From: Chryseobacterium sp. JUb7
GTDB taxonomy: Bacteria > Bacteroidota > Bacteroidia > Flavobacteriales > Weeksellaceae
Direction: 5' to 3'
NCBI RefSeq assembly: GCF_024806495.1
Contig: NZ_JANUFF010000005.1
Location: 124,001-188,000, forward strand
Length of the DNA: 64,000 nt
Below are positions 27,143 through 35,900 of this stretch, piece by piece. The translations under genes and the position numbers were made by a program. Each line of letters begins with the position of its first letter. Positions within the stretch are counted from its first letter, which is position 1. The notes beneath the pieces were generated by a model. It did not search any database. It saw nothing but the letters and a program-made list of their open reading frames with translations, and had not been told where the DNA came from.

Positions 27143-27149
27143 TTATTTC
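26973..27149. repeat. Three tandem 59-bp REP-like double-hairpin repeats
   Basis: Units start at 26973, 27032 and 27091. Each has TTCCATAGGTTTCACCTACGG (21 nt, a hairpin with TTC loop), a linker, AACCCTTCGGGTT (a second hairpin with TTC loop) and a TGATTATTTC tail. Units 2 and 3 are nearly identical; unit 1 differs at a few positions. The tail of unit 3 contains the stop codon of homoserine dehydrogenase. Length and fixed period argue against CRISPR. Confidence 0.88.
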
Positions 27150-28681
27150 GTTTCGCTTACTCTTAGAATATCTCCGAAGACTCCTCTTGCTGTCACTTGT
27201 GCTCCGGCTCCGGCCCCCATAATGACAATCGGATTTTCACCGTAACTTTCTGTATAAATTTCGAAAATCGAATCCGAACCTTTTAATTGTCCTAAAGCAG
27301 AAGTTGCAGGAACAGAAATTAATTTCACATCTAATTCCCCTTTATCTTTTTGTAAGTCTCCATGTAAATCTCCAACATATCTTAAAACGTGACCCGGCTC
27401 CTGATTTTCTTTAATTTTTTGATATTCTTCATCTAATTCCTCCAGTCTTGAAAGGAATTCCGGTTTTGACACAGAAAGTAAACTTTCAGGAACTAAGTTC
27501 TGAATATTGATATCATCAAATTCATTAATCAAATCTAATTCTCTTGCTAAGATCAATAACTTTCTAGCTACGTCATTTCCAGATAAATCTTCTCTTGGAT
27601 CCGGTTCTGTGTAACCTTTTTCCAAGGCTTCGTTGATGATTGTTGAAAACTTATCATCTCTCAAAGAAAAATTATTAAAAACATAACTTAATGTACCTGA
27701 GAAAACCCCTTTAATTCTGGTGATATTTTCTCCTGAAAGGTGTAATAATTTAATGGTATCAATTAGCGGCAAACCTGCACCAACATTGGTTTCATATAAA
27801 TAACGTCTGTTATTTTTATTCAACGTATATCTTAGTTTACGATATTCTTCGATGGGAAGAGTATTAAAGATTTTATTAGAAGAAACCAAATCGAAACCGT
27901 TTTCTGCCAGCGCATGATAATTGTGAACAAAATCTTTACTTGCCGTATTATCGACAACGATCAGGTTTTCCAGTTGGTTTTCTTTGGAGAATCTGATTAA
28001 TTCCTGAACATCAGAAGGACTTTCAGCTGTCAATACCTCATTATTCCAATTATTACCAAACCCTTTTTTGTTGAAAGCTATTTTTCTTGAATTGGCAACC
28101 GCTACAACTTTTAAGTCTATTTTTTTACGTCTTTTAATTTCATCCGAAGATTCTAAAACCTGTTCTATTAAGGTCTTTCCAACGTTTCCGTGACCAATAA
28201 TTGCTAAATGAACCGTTTTCGGCTTTTTAGAAATCTCAGATTCGATGATATTTTTTGCTTTTTCGTCCTGAGAAGATGTTACCACGATATTGATACGTTT
28301 TTCGCTTGCCACTTGGCTTAAAAGCAATGGAAAAACGTTATTTCTAGCCAGTTCTGCTAATACTTTATTGAAATCTTCAGCAACAAAGCCTAACACTGAC
28401 ACATTATTTATACTGTAAATCTGAGAAACTTTCCCTGATTTTCTTTCCGCTTCAAATTCATCAATCAGGCAATTTACCGCCTTTTCAGAATCAGCTTCCT
28501 GAACTAAAATTGACAGTCCGTTTTCAATGGCCTGCTGAGAAATTACCCCAACACTAATTCTCGCTAAAGTAAGCGCTTTAAAAATTCGTCCGTCAATCCC
28601 GATTTCACCTAAGAAATCCTCTCCTTCAAATTTGATGATTGATCTGTTTTTTAAAAATTTTATTTCGTTAGCATTTTTCAT
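27143..28681 (-). CDS. Homoserine dehydrogenase with N-terminal ACT domains
   Basis: A 512-residue enzyme reducing aspartate semialdehyde to homoserine. Residues 1-155 resemble the regulatory ACT pair of ThrA (EIGIDGRIFKALTLARISVGVISQ, then VSVLGFVAEDFNKVL), but no aspartokinase domain precedes them. The NAD(P)-binding motif is AIIGHGNVGKTLIEQV near 165. Catalytic-domain segments are NVGAGLPLIDTIKLL, IKGVFSGTLSYVFNNF and GYTEPDPREDLSGNDVARK, which includes the catalytic Lys. It reads as ThrA without its kinase. The start is 1 nt after the metX stop codon, so the two are very likely cotranslated. Allosteric control by an amino acid is inferred from the ACT domains. Confidence 0.9.
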   Translation of the reverse strand: MKNANEIKFLKNRSIIKFEGEDFLGEIGIDGRIFKALTLARISVGVISQQAIENGLSILVQEADSEKAVNCLIDEFEAERKSGKVSQIYSINNVSVLGFVAEDFNKVLAELARNNVFPLLLSQVASEKRINIVVTSSQDEKAKNIIESEISKKPKTVHLAIIGHGNVGKTLIEQVLESSDEIKRRKKIDLKVVAVANSRKIAFNKKGFGNNWNNEVLTAESPSDVQELIRFSKENQLENLIVVDNTASKDFVHNYHALAENGFDLVSSNKIFNTLPIEEYRKLRYTLNKNNRRYLYETNVGAGLPLIDTIKLLHLSGENITRIKGVFSGTLSYVFNNFSLRDDKFSTIINEALEKGYTEPDPREDLSGNDVARKLLILARELDLINEFDDINIQNLVPESLLSVSKPEFLSRLEELDEEYQKIKENQEPGHVLRYVGDLHGDLQKDKGELDVKLISVPATSALGQLKGSDSIFEIYTESYGENPIVIMGAGAGAQVTARGVFGDILRVSETK

Positions 28682-28682
28682 T

Positions 28683-29621
28683 CTACAAAATATTTTTAAT
28701 AATATTATTTAATTGTTCGTATTCCATTAAGAAGGCGTCGTGCCCGTGAATTGAGGTGATCTCGTGATAGAAAACATTTTCCTTTTTTTCTTTAAGCTTT
28801 TCAAAACACATTCGGATTTCAGAAGCCGGGAAAAATAAATCTGTATCAACGGAGATCATGTGCATTCGCGCCTGGATTTTTTCCAGTTGGCTTTCATCAG
28901 CATTAATGTTCATCAGCAAATGGTTCATCAGCCTATAAGACTTTAAACTAAATCTTTCGTTTAAAGCATTTCCGTGATAAATCAGCCAATCTTCTGACTC
29001 TAACCTCTGTTTTTGTTGATTGTATTTATTTTGAAATCTATCATTTAATGATTCAGGCGTCCGGTAGCACAACATTGCATGAATTCTGGCTTTTTGTAGA
29101 GGTTCATCATTTTGGTTTAATAAAAACTTCTGGACCAGACATTGTGCGTGAAGCCAATCGTGGGTTTTAAAATCGCAGGCAACGGGAATGAAAATTTGGG
29201 CAAGATCGGGTTGTTGAACCAACATTTCCCAGCCGATTCCACCTCCTAATGACCCTCCAATAATGGCGTATAAACTTTTAATATTTAAAATTTCAAGACC
29301 TTGTAAAAAGATATTGGCAATATCTGAAGCTGTGAAATCTTCATAATCATCAATTAAAAAATCATCATAGCCGTTTCCGGGAATATTGAAACACAGAACT
29401 GTGTACTTTTTGGTATCGATCACCTGGTTTTCACCAATTAATTTTCTCCACCATCCTTTTTCTCCTGAAACATCAGAATTTCCGGTTAAGGCATGATTCA
29501 CTAAAATAATCGGAGCTGAAAACAGGTCTTTCCCGAAAAGCTGGTAGCTCAACGGGATATGGCATTCCTTTTGGGAATTTGTCTGATACGAAAGATTAAT
29601 ATAGTTTAGTTCTGTTTTCAA
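28683..29621 (-). CDS. metX: Homoserine O-acyltransferase
   Basis: A 312-residue alpha/beta-hydrolase-fold enzyme that activates homoserine by acylation. The oxyanion region is NHALTGNSDV. The nucleophile is Ser124 in GGSLGGGIGWEML, the acid is in VDTDLFFP and the His is in IHGHDAFLME. The start appears to be TTG at 29621: no in-frame ATG lies between the riboswitch and the conserved region, and the encoded MKTELNYI fits the family N-terminus. It is the first gene of the methionine cluster, 69 nt after a SAM-I riboswitch, and should be repressed when SAM is plentiful. Acetyl versus succinyl preference is not resolved. Confidence 0.92.
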   Translation of the reverse strand: MKTELNYINLSYQTNSQKECHIPLSYQLFGKDLFSAPIILVNHALTGNSDVSGEKGWWRKLIGENQVIDTKKYTVLCFNIPGNGYDDFLIDDYEDFTASDIANIFLQGLEILNIKSLYAIIGGSLGGGIGWEMLVQQPDLAQIFIPVACDFKTHDWLHAQCLVQKFLLNQNDEPLQKARIHAMLCYRTPESLNDRFQNKYNQQKQRLESEDWLIYHGNALNERFSLKSYRLMNHLLMNINADESQLEKIQARMHMISVDTDLFFPASEIRMCFEKLKEKKENVFYHEITSIHGHDAFLMEYEQLNNIIKNIL

Positions 29622-29689
29622 TTCTATTATACTTTTTGATAATACAATTTGAAAATGCCATGAGAAATGGCTGAAAGAACTTCAGTAAG

Positions 29690-29790
29690 TTATCTGTCCA
29701 AATAATTTTGGTAGAACGTAGCACCTTCTTCGCTTTCGCAAAGGGTTGCTAAGGTTTCACAGGGTCTAATCCCTCAACCTTTCTTGATAA
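29690..29790 (-). ncRNA. SAM-I (S-box) riboswitch
   Basis: The minus-strand RNA has the S-box landmarks in order: P1 strand GTTATC, then AAGAAAGG, GAGGGATTAGACCCTGTGAA, ACCTTAGCAACC, a GCGAAAGC hairpin, AAGGTGCTA, and ACAGATAAC, whose last six bases close P1. It lies 69 nt upstream of metX, the gene expected to be controlled. Between P1 and the start codon two small hairpins are visible (CTGAA/TTCAG and GCCAT/ATGGC at 29657-29671), but no long U-tract terminator, so the output mechanism is unclear. Confidence 0.92.
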
Positions 29791-29820
29791 CATTTTCAAT
29801 ATGTGAATGATCGAATGCTG

Positions 29821-29828
29821 CAAAGATA
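29821..29828 (-). promoter_or_regulatory. -7 promoter box of the methionine cluster
   Basis: The minus strand reads TATCTTTG, a full match to TAnnTTTG, about 30 nt upstream of the SAM-I riboswitch. This would give a leader of roughly 190 nt. No convincing -33 TTG is seen at normal spacing. Confidence 0.55.
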
Positions 29829-29931
29829 GAACATTTCTTTTAAATATTTATAAAAATTTAATTTAATATCACAAACACTGATAAACAGAAGGTTTTTAAA
29901 ACTATATTAACGATTCTTCAGATTTGGAAAG

Positions 29932-29962
29932 TTGGAATTTTTTTTCAAAAAAGCTACCTTCG
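29932..29962 (+). promoter_or_regulatory. Promoter of the GH63 gene
   Basis: TTG at 29932-29934, a 20-nt spacer and TACCTTCG at 29955-29962 fit the TTG/TAnnTTTG pattern with one mismatch, 20 nt before the ATG at 29982. Confidence 0.5.
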
Positions 29963-29981
29963 TAATGAAAAATGGTGAAAT

Positions 29982-32597
29982 ATGAGTGCCGAAAAACAAA
30001 GATTACAAGATAATAACTGGAAAAATTGGGGACCATATGTCAGCAACAGACAGTGGGGAAATGTACGTGAAGACTATAGTTCAAATGGCGACGCGTGGAA
30101 TTTCGCCAATCACAATAACGCTGAAAGCTATGCATATCGTTGGGGGGAAGAAGGGATCGCAGGCATCTCTGATGTAAAGCAGCTTTTTTGTTTTGCCCTT
30201 TCATTCTGGAACAAGAAAGACAAAATGGTAAAAGAGCGTTTCTTTGGATTAAGTAACCCTCAGGGAAACCATGGTGAAGATATTAAAGAACTTTTTTATT
30301 ATTTAGATAACACACCGACTCATAGCTATATGAAAATGGTGTATAAATATCCTATCAACGAATTTCCATATGATGATCTTCGTGCTGAAAATGCCAGACG
30401 CAGCAAGAAAGAACCCGAATACGAAATATTTGACACCGGAATTTTCGACAAGGATGAATATTTCGATATTTTTATAGAATATGCCAAAGCAGATCATAAT
30501 GATTTTTTAATTCGTGTTACGGTTTGTAACAGGAGTGAAACCGATGCTCCGATTGTGGTGGCTCCGACAGTTTGGTTCAGAAACAACTGGAAATGGGGCT
30601 ATAATACCTACAAAGGTCAGGCAAATGCTTCTAATAACGGCTGCATTAACATCAATCATGACAGCATTTCTATCAAAAAGTTTTATTCAAGAAATACTGA
30701 TGCAGAAAGCGTTTTCTGTGAAAATGAAACAAACAATCCGAAATTATACGGCGCTCCTTATCCCGGGAATACCTATTTCAAGGATGGTATTAACGATTAT
30801 ATTATTTATGGAAGCAATACCGTTAATCCTGAAAAAAAAGGGACAAAAGCTTCATTTCTGATTGATGATATGATTGCAGCCAGGCAGTCAAAAACATTTG
30901 ATTTTAGATTGTCTCCCAATGATCTGGATGAACCTTTTCTTGATTTTGACAGAATATTTGAAACGAGAATTAATGAAGCCAATGAATTTTATAATGAAAT
31001 TCAATATGACACCAATAATGATGATGAAAAAAACGTTCAGAGACAGGCTTTTGCAGGTTTACTTTGGAATAAACAGTTCTATCATTACAATGTAGGAAAA
31101 TGGCTTAAAGGAGATCCGAATTTTGACGCTCCGAGAGATTTCAATAATTACGTAAGGAATACGGAGTGGAATCACATGCACAATAAGGATATTATTTCAA
31201 TGCCCGACAAATGGGAATATCCGTGGTACGCAACCTGGGATTTGGCCTTCCATTGTGTGCCGTTTTCTATTATTGATGCTGAATTTGCAAAAGGGCAGCT
31301 TCTTTTGCTAACGAAAGAATGGTATATGCACCCGAACGGACAGCTTCCTGCTTATGAATGGAACCTGAGTGACGTTAACCCTCCCGTTCATGCATGGTCA
31401 TGTTTCCGCGTTTTTAAAATTGATGAAAAACAAAACGGAAAACCCGATCTTTTATTTTTAGAAAAAGTTTTTCAAAAACTGTTGTTAAATTTCACATGGT
31501 GGGTCAACAGAAAGGATAAAAACGGCAAAAATATTTTTGGAGGAGGCTTCCTAGGACTCGATAATATCGGAGCCTTTGACCGAAACATGGAACTGAAGGA
31601 CGGTCAGCATCTTGAACAGGCCGATGGAACAAGCTGGATGGCAATGTACGCTTTGAATATGATGCGAATTGCTATGGAACTTGCTCAGTATTATCAGGTT
31701 TACGAAGATATGGCAATCAAATTTTTTGAACACTATCTTTATATTGCTGAAGCTATGGAAAATCTTGGTGAAGGCACAAAAGGTCTGTGGAATGAAGAAG
31801 ATGGCTTTTTCTACGATGTCCTGCAGCTTGGAAACGGCAACAGTGTTTCTTTAAAACTGAGAAGTATTGTCGGATTGATTCCAATGTTTGCTGTCGAAAT
31901 TATAGATCACCATTTGCTTGATAAAATGCCAAATTTTACAACCAGAATGGAATGGATTCTAAAAAACAAGCCGGAGCTGACCAAATTGGTTTCACACTGG
32001 GAAGAAGAAGGTCATGGAAGAAAACATCTGATGAGTATTCTGCGAAAAAACCGTTTAACAAAAGTTTTATCGAGAATGCTTGATGAGAATGAGTTTTTAA
32101 GTCAATACGGAATTCGTGCGATGTCAAAAGTGTATCAGGAAAATCCTTTCAAATTTTCCGTTCACGGCAATGAAAATGTCGTGTATTATACCCCTGCAGA
32201 AAGTGACAGCCGAATGTTTGGAGGTAACAGCAACTGGCGGGGTCCGATTTGGTTCCCAATTAACTTTCTGATTGTGGAAAGTTTGCAAAGGTTTCATTTT
32301 TATTACGGGAATAGCCTGAAAGTAGAATTGCCAACCGGAAGCGGGGACAAAAGAAATCTTGATGAAGTGGCACAAAATATCAGCGGAAGATTATGCTCAA
32401 TATTCTTAAAAGATGAAAACGGAGAACGTGCTTTCAATGGTGGAAATGCCAAATTTAATTATGATGAAAATTTTAAAGATTATATCACTTTCTTTGAATA
32501 TTTTCATGGAGATAACGGTCGCGGGGTCGGTGCATCACATCAAACCGGATGGACGGCAACAGTCGCCAAACTGATGAAACCCAGATTAACAATATAA
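29982..32597 (+). CDS. GH63-family glucosidase
   Basis: An 871-residue protein of the bacterial GH63 (alpha-glucosidase/mannosidase-like) family. The N-terminal region has WGPYVSNRQWGNVREDY and AYRWGEEGIAGISD. The (alpha/alpha) barrel region has EYPWYATWDLAFHCVPFSIID, where the Asp of TWDLAFH is a likely catalytic acid, then GQLPAYEWNLSDVNPPVHAW, EQADGTSWMAMYALNMM and NSNWRGPIWFPINFL. No signal peptide is present, so a cytoplasmic role in glucoside or glycoconjugate trimming is expected. It is monocistronic with its own promoter and terminator. The substrate cannot be stated. Confidence 0.85.
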   Translation: MSAEKQRLQDNNWKNWGPYVSNRQWGNVREDYSSNGDAWNFANHNNAESYAYRWGEEGIAGISDVKQLFCFALSFWNKKDKMVKERFFGLSNPQGNHGEDIKELFYYLDNTPTHSYMKMVYKYPINEFPYDDLRAENARRSKKEPEYEIFDTGIFDKDEYFDIFIEYAKADHNDFLIRVTVCNRSETDAPIVVAPTVWFRNNWKWGYNTYKGQANASNNGCININHDSISIKKFYSRNTDAESVFCENETNNPKLYGAPYPGNTYFKDGINDYIIYGSNTVNPEKKGTKASFLIDDMIAARQSKTFDFRLSPNDLDEPFLDFDRIFETRINEANEFYNEIQYDTNNDDEKNVQRQAFAGLLWNKQFYHYNVGKWLKGDPNFDAPRDFNNYVRNTEWNHMHNKDIISMPDKWEYPWYATWDLAFHCVPFSIIDAEFAKGQLLLLTKEWYMHPNGQLPAYEWNLSDVNPPVHAWSCFRVFKIDEKQNGKPDLLFLEKVFQKLLLNFTWWVNRKDKNGKNIFGGGFLGLDNIGAFDRNMELKDGQHLEQADGTSWMAMYALNMMRIAMELAQYYQVYEDMAIKFFEHYLYIAEAMENLGEGTKGLWNEEDGFFYDVLQLGNGNSVSLKLRSIVGLIPMFAVEIIDHHLLDKMPNFTTRMEWILKNKPELTKLVSHWEEEGHGRKHLMSILRKNRLTKVLSRMLDENEFLSQYGIRAMSKVYQENPFKFSVHGNENVVYYTPAESDSRMFGGNSNWRGPIWFPINFLIVESLQRFHFYYGNSLKVELPTGSGDKRNLDEVAQNISGRLCSIFLKDENGERAFNGGNAKFNYDENFKDYITFFEYFHGDNGRGVGASHQTGWTATVAKLMKPRLTI

Positions 32598-32601
32598 TGC
32601 A

Positions 32602-32628
32602 AAGCCTCTTTTTAAGGGGCTTTTTTAT
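32602..32628 (+). terminator. Intrinsic terminator of the GH63 gene
   Basis: AAGCCTCTT and AAGGGGCTT pair (one G-U) around a 3-nt loop, followed by TTTTTT. Confidence 0.8.
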
Positions 32629-32676
32629 TTTTGCATTCCTCATTTTTTACAAATTATAAGTTTTCAATAATTTATT

Positions 32677-32684
32677 TATATTTG
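32677..32684 (+). promoter_or_regulatory. Possible -7 box ahead of a short ORF
   Basis: TATATTTG is a full match to TAnnTTTG, 20 nt before an ATG at 32705. It may also be the promoter of the large LRR gene at 32908, with a long leader. Confidence 0.4.
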
Positions 32685-32704
32685 TAGTAATAAAACACAA
32701 ACAA

Positions 32705-32830
32705 ATGAAAACAAACTCTACTCTTGTTTTCCTAATCTCTATATTAGGAAAACAGAAATACACAACAACTGTTTCCCGACTTCTTTTTACATTCAAAAAG
32801 TTTATTTATTCCAAACATTTTTCGATTTAA
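32705..32830 (+). CDS. Short ORF of uncertain status (41 codons)
   Basis: It starts MKTNSTLVFLISILG, resembling the first half of a signal peptide, and continues into a Lys- and Phe-rich tail. It follows a TAnnTTTG box at 20 nt. It could be a small secreted peptide, a leader ORF or the remnant of a secreted-protein gene. There is no family match, and chance is possible. The rest of the 32629-32907 spacer shows nothing else. Confidence 0.2.
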   Translation: MKTNSTLVFLISILGKQKYTTTVSRLLFTFKKFIYSKHFSI

Positions 32831-32907
32831 CTTTTAGAGCTCTGATAATAATTTCAGAAAAATAATCACGTCTACAGTCAGACAAATAACCATTATAAAC
32901 ACACAAT

Positions 32908-35900
32908 ATGACAACAAAATTATTTTATTTTTCAATTTTCTTATTGCTCAGCTTGGGAATCAAAGCCCAAAACATAAACATTCCGGATGCAAATTTTAAA
33001 GCGAAACTTCTATCTTCATCGATAAACAATCCTGTAGCTCAAAATCTTGCCGGGAATTATTTTGCTATTGACACTAATAATGACGGGCAAATACAGCAAA
33101 GTGAAGCTGATCAGGTAGGAGCTTTGGTACTTATAAGCAGTACCAATAGTAATCCTATACAAAACTACCAAGGAATTTTGTCTTTCAGAAATATTAAAAC
33201 AATACATATAGATTACCATAATTCTCCGGATAATAATCTTTCAATTTCAGATTTAAATCTTTTGGAAAATATAGATATATCATTTCAGGGAGCATCCAGT
33301 TTCACCCCCGGAATATTATCCATAAACAATTGTTTAAATCTTAAAAATCTCAAAGTAAACGTAATTACTCTTCAAAACCTTACAAATACGCCATCTGTAA
33401 AAAATGTCGAGCTTAATATTTATCCGACCGGAAGCACACAAAATATTTTGAATGATCTGGGAAATTTAACAAATCTGGAAACAATAAGATTGCTTAGTAC
33501 AGGTACTATTAATTCTGGAGTAACAGCTGGCACATTGAATCTAAGTAACCATCAGTTTTTAAAAGAGGTCAGTATAAATTCTTTAAAACTGACAGAATTA
33601 AACCTTAGTCATTGCAATTTACTGGATACCGTAAATATAAATATGGGGTATAATCTTCCAAATGTTAATCCAAATTATTTCGGGAGTTTAAATGTGAGTT
33701 TTTGTCCGGCTCTTACGACTATTGATCTTGCCGGTGATTCAAATATTGGAGGTCTGAATGCAGATAATTGTATAAACCTTCAAAGTATTACTTGTTTCTC
33801 AGAATATCTTGGGAATTTCAGTGCCAATAACTGCCCTGTGCTTAATGAAATAAAACTGACTTCTTTTAGTTCATTTAATGCATTTCAGATGGTAAACTCT
33901 CCCAACTTAAAAAATATTTGGATCGATAAATACGGAAATGATTCTTTTGATGCAACTCCTGCCCCTAATCTTGAGCATCTTTATTTAGGTTCACCATGGT
34001 ACTATCCTGGTTATAATACCAATTTTTTCGGAACACTTCAAAATCTTACGATTTCGAATAATTTAAAACTTAAAAGTTTAGGATTACGGAATCATAAAAT
34101 AACACAACTGAATATTAATGGACTTCCAATGCTGGAAAATGTAGTTATAGAATTATCTTACAATTCTAATACAAGTTACACACCTCAGCCAGATTTTGCT
34201 ACAGAGTTTTTGCAGTCTGTGAATATTCAAAACTGCCCTTCACTTACCAGTGCTGGATTTCCGGGACAGAAAGGCCTTAAGAATATTACGATTAAAAACT
34301 GTGGAAGCCTTACAAGCTTAGAACATTCAAACTCGGGGATGGCTTATCCTGAATCCGGAGAATTAAAAACCGTTGACATAGAGGATTGTGCAGCTTTATC
34401 TTTCGTCAATCTAAGCTATAATAAAATTGATGATTTTAAATTAAAAAATACCGGAGCACATACTATTGACATCAGCCATAATGAACTTGCAAATTTTGAA
34501 TTATTAAACAACAATAATTTAACCGAACTTTTAGCTTCAAAAAACAAATTTACAAGCTTAAATCTTTCTGCTTTACCCAATAATCTTCAAACATTAGATA
34601 ATTCATTTAATTTAATTTCTACTGTTACCGGAACATCTTCTTCTATAAAAAGTTTGAATATATCTAATAATAATCTCACTGATTTTAATATTCACAATCT
34701 TGCAAATTTAGATGCTTTGATTATGGGAAGAAACAGAATTGTAGATGTAGATTTTTCGGGACATACAAAGATCAAAACAATTTATGAGTTTGATTACAGT
34801 AATTTCTTTGGAAATACAGGTTTCACAAATCCTTCCACATTCACAAAAACTTTTAATGTAAATAACTGTACAAACTTAGAAACCTTACTTCTCGAATCTT
34901 CTTCTTTAGAAAAAGTTTTCGCTAAAAATGGCGTCAATGAAAACATAACCTTTCAGATGACAGGAAATTATCCTAATCTCCAATATATCTGTTGTGATGC
35001 GTCTCAGATTACAGATCTTACAAATTGGCTTGCAATGGATGGTATCGTTTGTAGTATTAATGATTATTGCAACTTTCAGCCAGGCGGAAATCATAATACG
35101 ATTACCGGAACTGTAAGATTTGACGAAAACACCAATGGCTGTGATACAAACGACGAAGCTTTTGAACATTTAAAGCTAAAAATCAGCAACGGAACAACTA
35201 CCTCAGAAACTTTTGTAAAAAACAACGGTGAGTACAATCTATACAACAGCCAAGCAGGAAATTATACAGTGACATCAGAAGTAGAAAATCCTTCATTATT
35301 TACCATTACTCCTTCAACGTTCACAACTAATTTTACCGATAACAACAATAATATTTTTACTCAGAATATCTGCGTTACCAAGAACGGAAATGCTAAAGAT
35401 CTTGAAGTAATTATTGCTCCGGTCACCGATGCAAGACCTGGTTTTGATGCCGTATATAAATTAATCTGGAGAAATAAGGGGAATACAAGCCTTTCCGGAA
35501 GTGCAGTCCTTAATTTCGATGCTTCAAAAATGGCTTTCATTTCTTCTGTTTTACCTTCAACAGTTTCAGGAAATCAAGTTAGTTTTAATTTTAATAATTT
35601 AAAACCATATGCCAGTTCATCTTCAGAAATCACATTTAAAATCAACACTCCTACCCATCCTACAAATCCCGTAAATAATGGAGATATTCTGAATTTTACG
35701 GCAAATGTAACTCCCATTTCAGGAGATATAAATCCTGATGACAATACATTTAATTACAAACAAACCGTTGTCGGCTCATTTGATCCCAATGATATTACCT
35801 GTCTCGAAGGAAATACAATTCCATTATCAATGGTAGGAAAATATCTTCACTATATCATTAATTTTGAAAATACAGGAACTGCTCCAGCTACTCATATTGT

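Noticed and set aside
26973..27149. Possible CRISPR array
   Set aside because: The units repeat end to end with a fixed 59-bp period and have no unique spacers. No cas gene is near.
29640..29981. tRNA or small RNA genes in the metX-GH63 spacer
   Set aside because: The structured part is fully explained by the SAM-I riboswitch and the promoter boxes. No cloverleaf was found.
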